From positions 1 to 7,593 of the forward strand of contig SUVZ01000174.1 of the NCBI GenBank assembly GCA_015061765.1: DNA of 7,593 nucleotides. Direction: 5' to 3'. Made by a program: the position numbers and the translations under genes. This document shows positions 6,440 to 7,593 of this stretch, piece by piece. Position 1 is the stretch's first letter. Every line of letters begins with the position of its first letter. This DNA is from Lentisphaerota bacterium (GTDB taxonomy: Bacteria > Verrucomicrobiota > Kiritimatiellia > RFP12 > UBA1067). The notes under the pieces are model-generated. The model was not told the origin of the DNA. It worked only from the letters and a program-made list of their open reading frames with translations, and searched no databases.

Positions 6440-7593
6440 ATGGGGAAGACATGTCTGTGCGCTGCCGCAACGGCAACATTGGGGCTGTATTGCGCTTTTG
6501 CGGATGCTGTATCCGTGAAGATGCTTGATGGCGAGAACTGGTGGGGCGCCGCAAACTATTTCGGTTCGCAGATGCCGTTCACGGAGAAGTCCGCACTGAA
6601 GGTGGATTTGAGAAAGCAGGGATTCTTCAATCAGTTCACGTCAATGCTGGTCTCCGACAAGGGACGCGTGATCTGGTGTGACGACCAGACGGTCATCACG
6701 ATAACAAACGGCACGATCAAGATGGCGTGCGACACGGCCAAGATCATATCTGAAAGCGGCGGCAGAAACCTGAAGGAGGCGTTTCTGCATGCGGCGAACA
6801 AATGGTTCCCGTCTTCCGGCAAAACGCCGGATCTGCTGTTCTTCTCTGCGCCTCAGTACAATACATGGATTGAATTGACGTATAACCAGAATGAAAAGGA
6901 CATTCTCGCCTATGCGCAGTCCATGCTCGACAATGGTCTTCCTCCAGGTGTGCTGATGATCGACGATACATGGCAGGCTGGATATGGCGACTGGCGGTTT
7001 GAACCCACGCGCTTCAAGGATCCGAAGGGAATGATGGACAGGCTTCATGCGCAGGGATTCAAGGTCATCCTATGGATGTGCCCGTGGGTCAGCATGGACA
7101 TACCCGCATTTCGCAGGATTGCATGGGGCGTCAACCCCAATGACGTGAAGGGATACCCTGCAAAGGGTGGTTTTCTCATGGACGGCGGAAAACCTGCGGC
7201 CGTGCGCTGGTGGAACGGCTATTCCGCGCTTCTCGATCTTACGCACCCCAATGCGCAGGCCTGGTTCAGGGAGCAGCTTGATGGTCTTGTGCGCGATTTT
7301 GGTGCGGATGGCTTCAAATTCGATGGTGGAGAGGTCGATTTCTATGCTATGGGATACGGCACATACGACAAGAAGGCCTCCAGCGGAGACCAGGTCATGG
7401 CCTACGCGAAGTTCTGCCTTGACTATCCTGTTTGCGAGTACCGCAATGCCTGGCGATTTCAGGGGCTGCCGGTTGTCGAGCGTCTGCATGATAAGGGGCA
7501 CAATTGGAACGAGTTGCAGAAACTCGTTCCGGACATGATCAGCGGCGGCCTTCTCGGACATCCGTTCATGTGCCCGGACATGATAGGCGGCGG
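6440..7593 (+). CDS. Secreted GH31 family glycoside hydrolase (3' end outside window)
   Basis: The frame opens at ATG 6440, with AAGGAGG at 6427-6433 six nt upstream, and runs off the window end after 384 residues. A signal peptide covers about residues 1-21 (cleavage probably after AFA, 19-21), placing the enzyme outside the cytoplasm. A shortened N-terminal beta domain spans about 25-130. The TIM barrel begins near PQYNTWIELTYNQNE (138-152). Family landmarks are IDDTWQAGYGDW (174-185), GFKVILWMCPWV (206-217), the probable nucleophile D295 in ADGFKFDGGE, a probable acid/base D351 in ERLHDKGHNW, and GHPFMCPDMIGG (373-384). These resemble the MYORG-like branch of GH31, where alpha-galactosidase activity is known, but specificity cannot be assigned here. 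It starts 20 nt after panC with no visible terminator between them, so it may share the potA-panC transcript. Confidence 0.9.
   Translation, partial: MGKTCLCAAATATLGLYCAFADAVSVKMLDGENWWGAANYFGSQMPFTEKSALKVDLRKQGFFNQFTSMLVSDKGRVIWCDDQTVITITNGTIKMACDTAKIISESGGRNLKEAFLHAANKWFPSSGKTPDLLFFSAPQYNTWIELTYNQNEKDILAYAQSMLDNGLPPGVLMIDDTWQAGYGDWRFEPTRFKDPKGMMDRLHAQGFKVILWMCPWVSMDIPAFRRIAWGVNPNDVKGYPAKGGFLMDGGKPAAVRWWNGYSALLDLTHPNAQAWFREQLDGLVRDFGADGFKFDGGEVDFYAMGYGTYDKKASSGDQVMAYAKFCLDYPVCEYRNAWRFQGLPVVERLHDKGHNWNELQKLVPDMISGGLLGHPFMCPDMIGG

Noticed and set aside
5589..6554. 321-codon open frame on the - strand opposite panC
   Set aside because: It is the antisense shadow of a clearly conserved panC. 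Its translation is low-complexity, Arg/His-rich and shows no motif.

Overview
The window reads as an ordinary chromosomal segment of a moderately GC-rich (well over 50% by eye) Gram-negative bacterium that exports carbohydrate-active enzymes. All supported genes lie on the + strand and are tightly packed. Several genes have clear Shine-Dalgarno sequences. One intergenic promoter has a TATAAT -10 box. One gene starts with TTG, and one exported protein has a twin-arginine signal. These features argue against Bacteroidota, even though the GH2 subfamily is common there. My inference is a PVC-group bacterium (Verrucomicrobiota, Kiritimatiellota or Lentisphaerota type), but no marker gene here proves it.

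Region 1 (1-3879) is a run of three genes: the C-terminal end of a large glycosidase-like protein with an amidotransferase-like fold, a Tat-exported calcineurin-like metallophosphoesterase, and a secreted GH2 glycoside hydrolase with both catalytic glutamates in place. The gaps of 3 and 19 nt suggest one transcript, probably for using an external glycan or glycoconjugate. The substrate cannot be read from the sequence.

Region 2 (3880-4452) is a 117-nt intergenic stretch with a promoter-like site (TTGCAT, 17 nt, TATAAT) followed by a small secreted histidine-rich protein. That protein has an 8+4+1 His cluster, a glycine-rich hydrophobic segment, a Val/Pro repeat and three copies of a G-[HR]-Y...VW motif. 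It is the least understood gene in the window.

Region 3 (4487-7593) holds a PotA-type ABC transporter ATPase starting at TTG. It overlaps by 17 nt the start of panC (pantothenate synthetase, coenzyme A pathway). A secreted GH31 glycoside hydrolase follows 20 nt after panC and is cut by the window end. The three genes are probably co-transcribed but have no obvious shared pathway. The ATPase has no permease or binding-protein gene beside it.

I see no RNA genes, insertion sequences, CRISPR arrays, phage genes or convincing terminators. I do not see a clear new multi-gene system. The best candidates for follow-up are the His-rich repeat protein and the phosphoesterase placed between two glycosidase genes.
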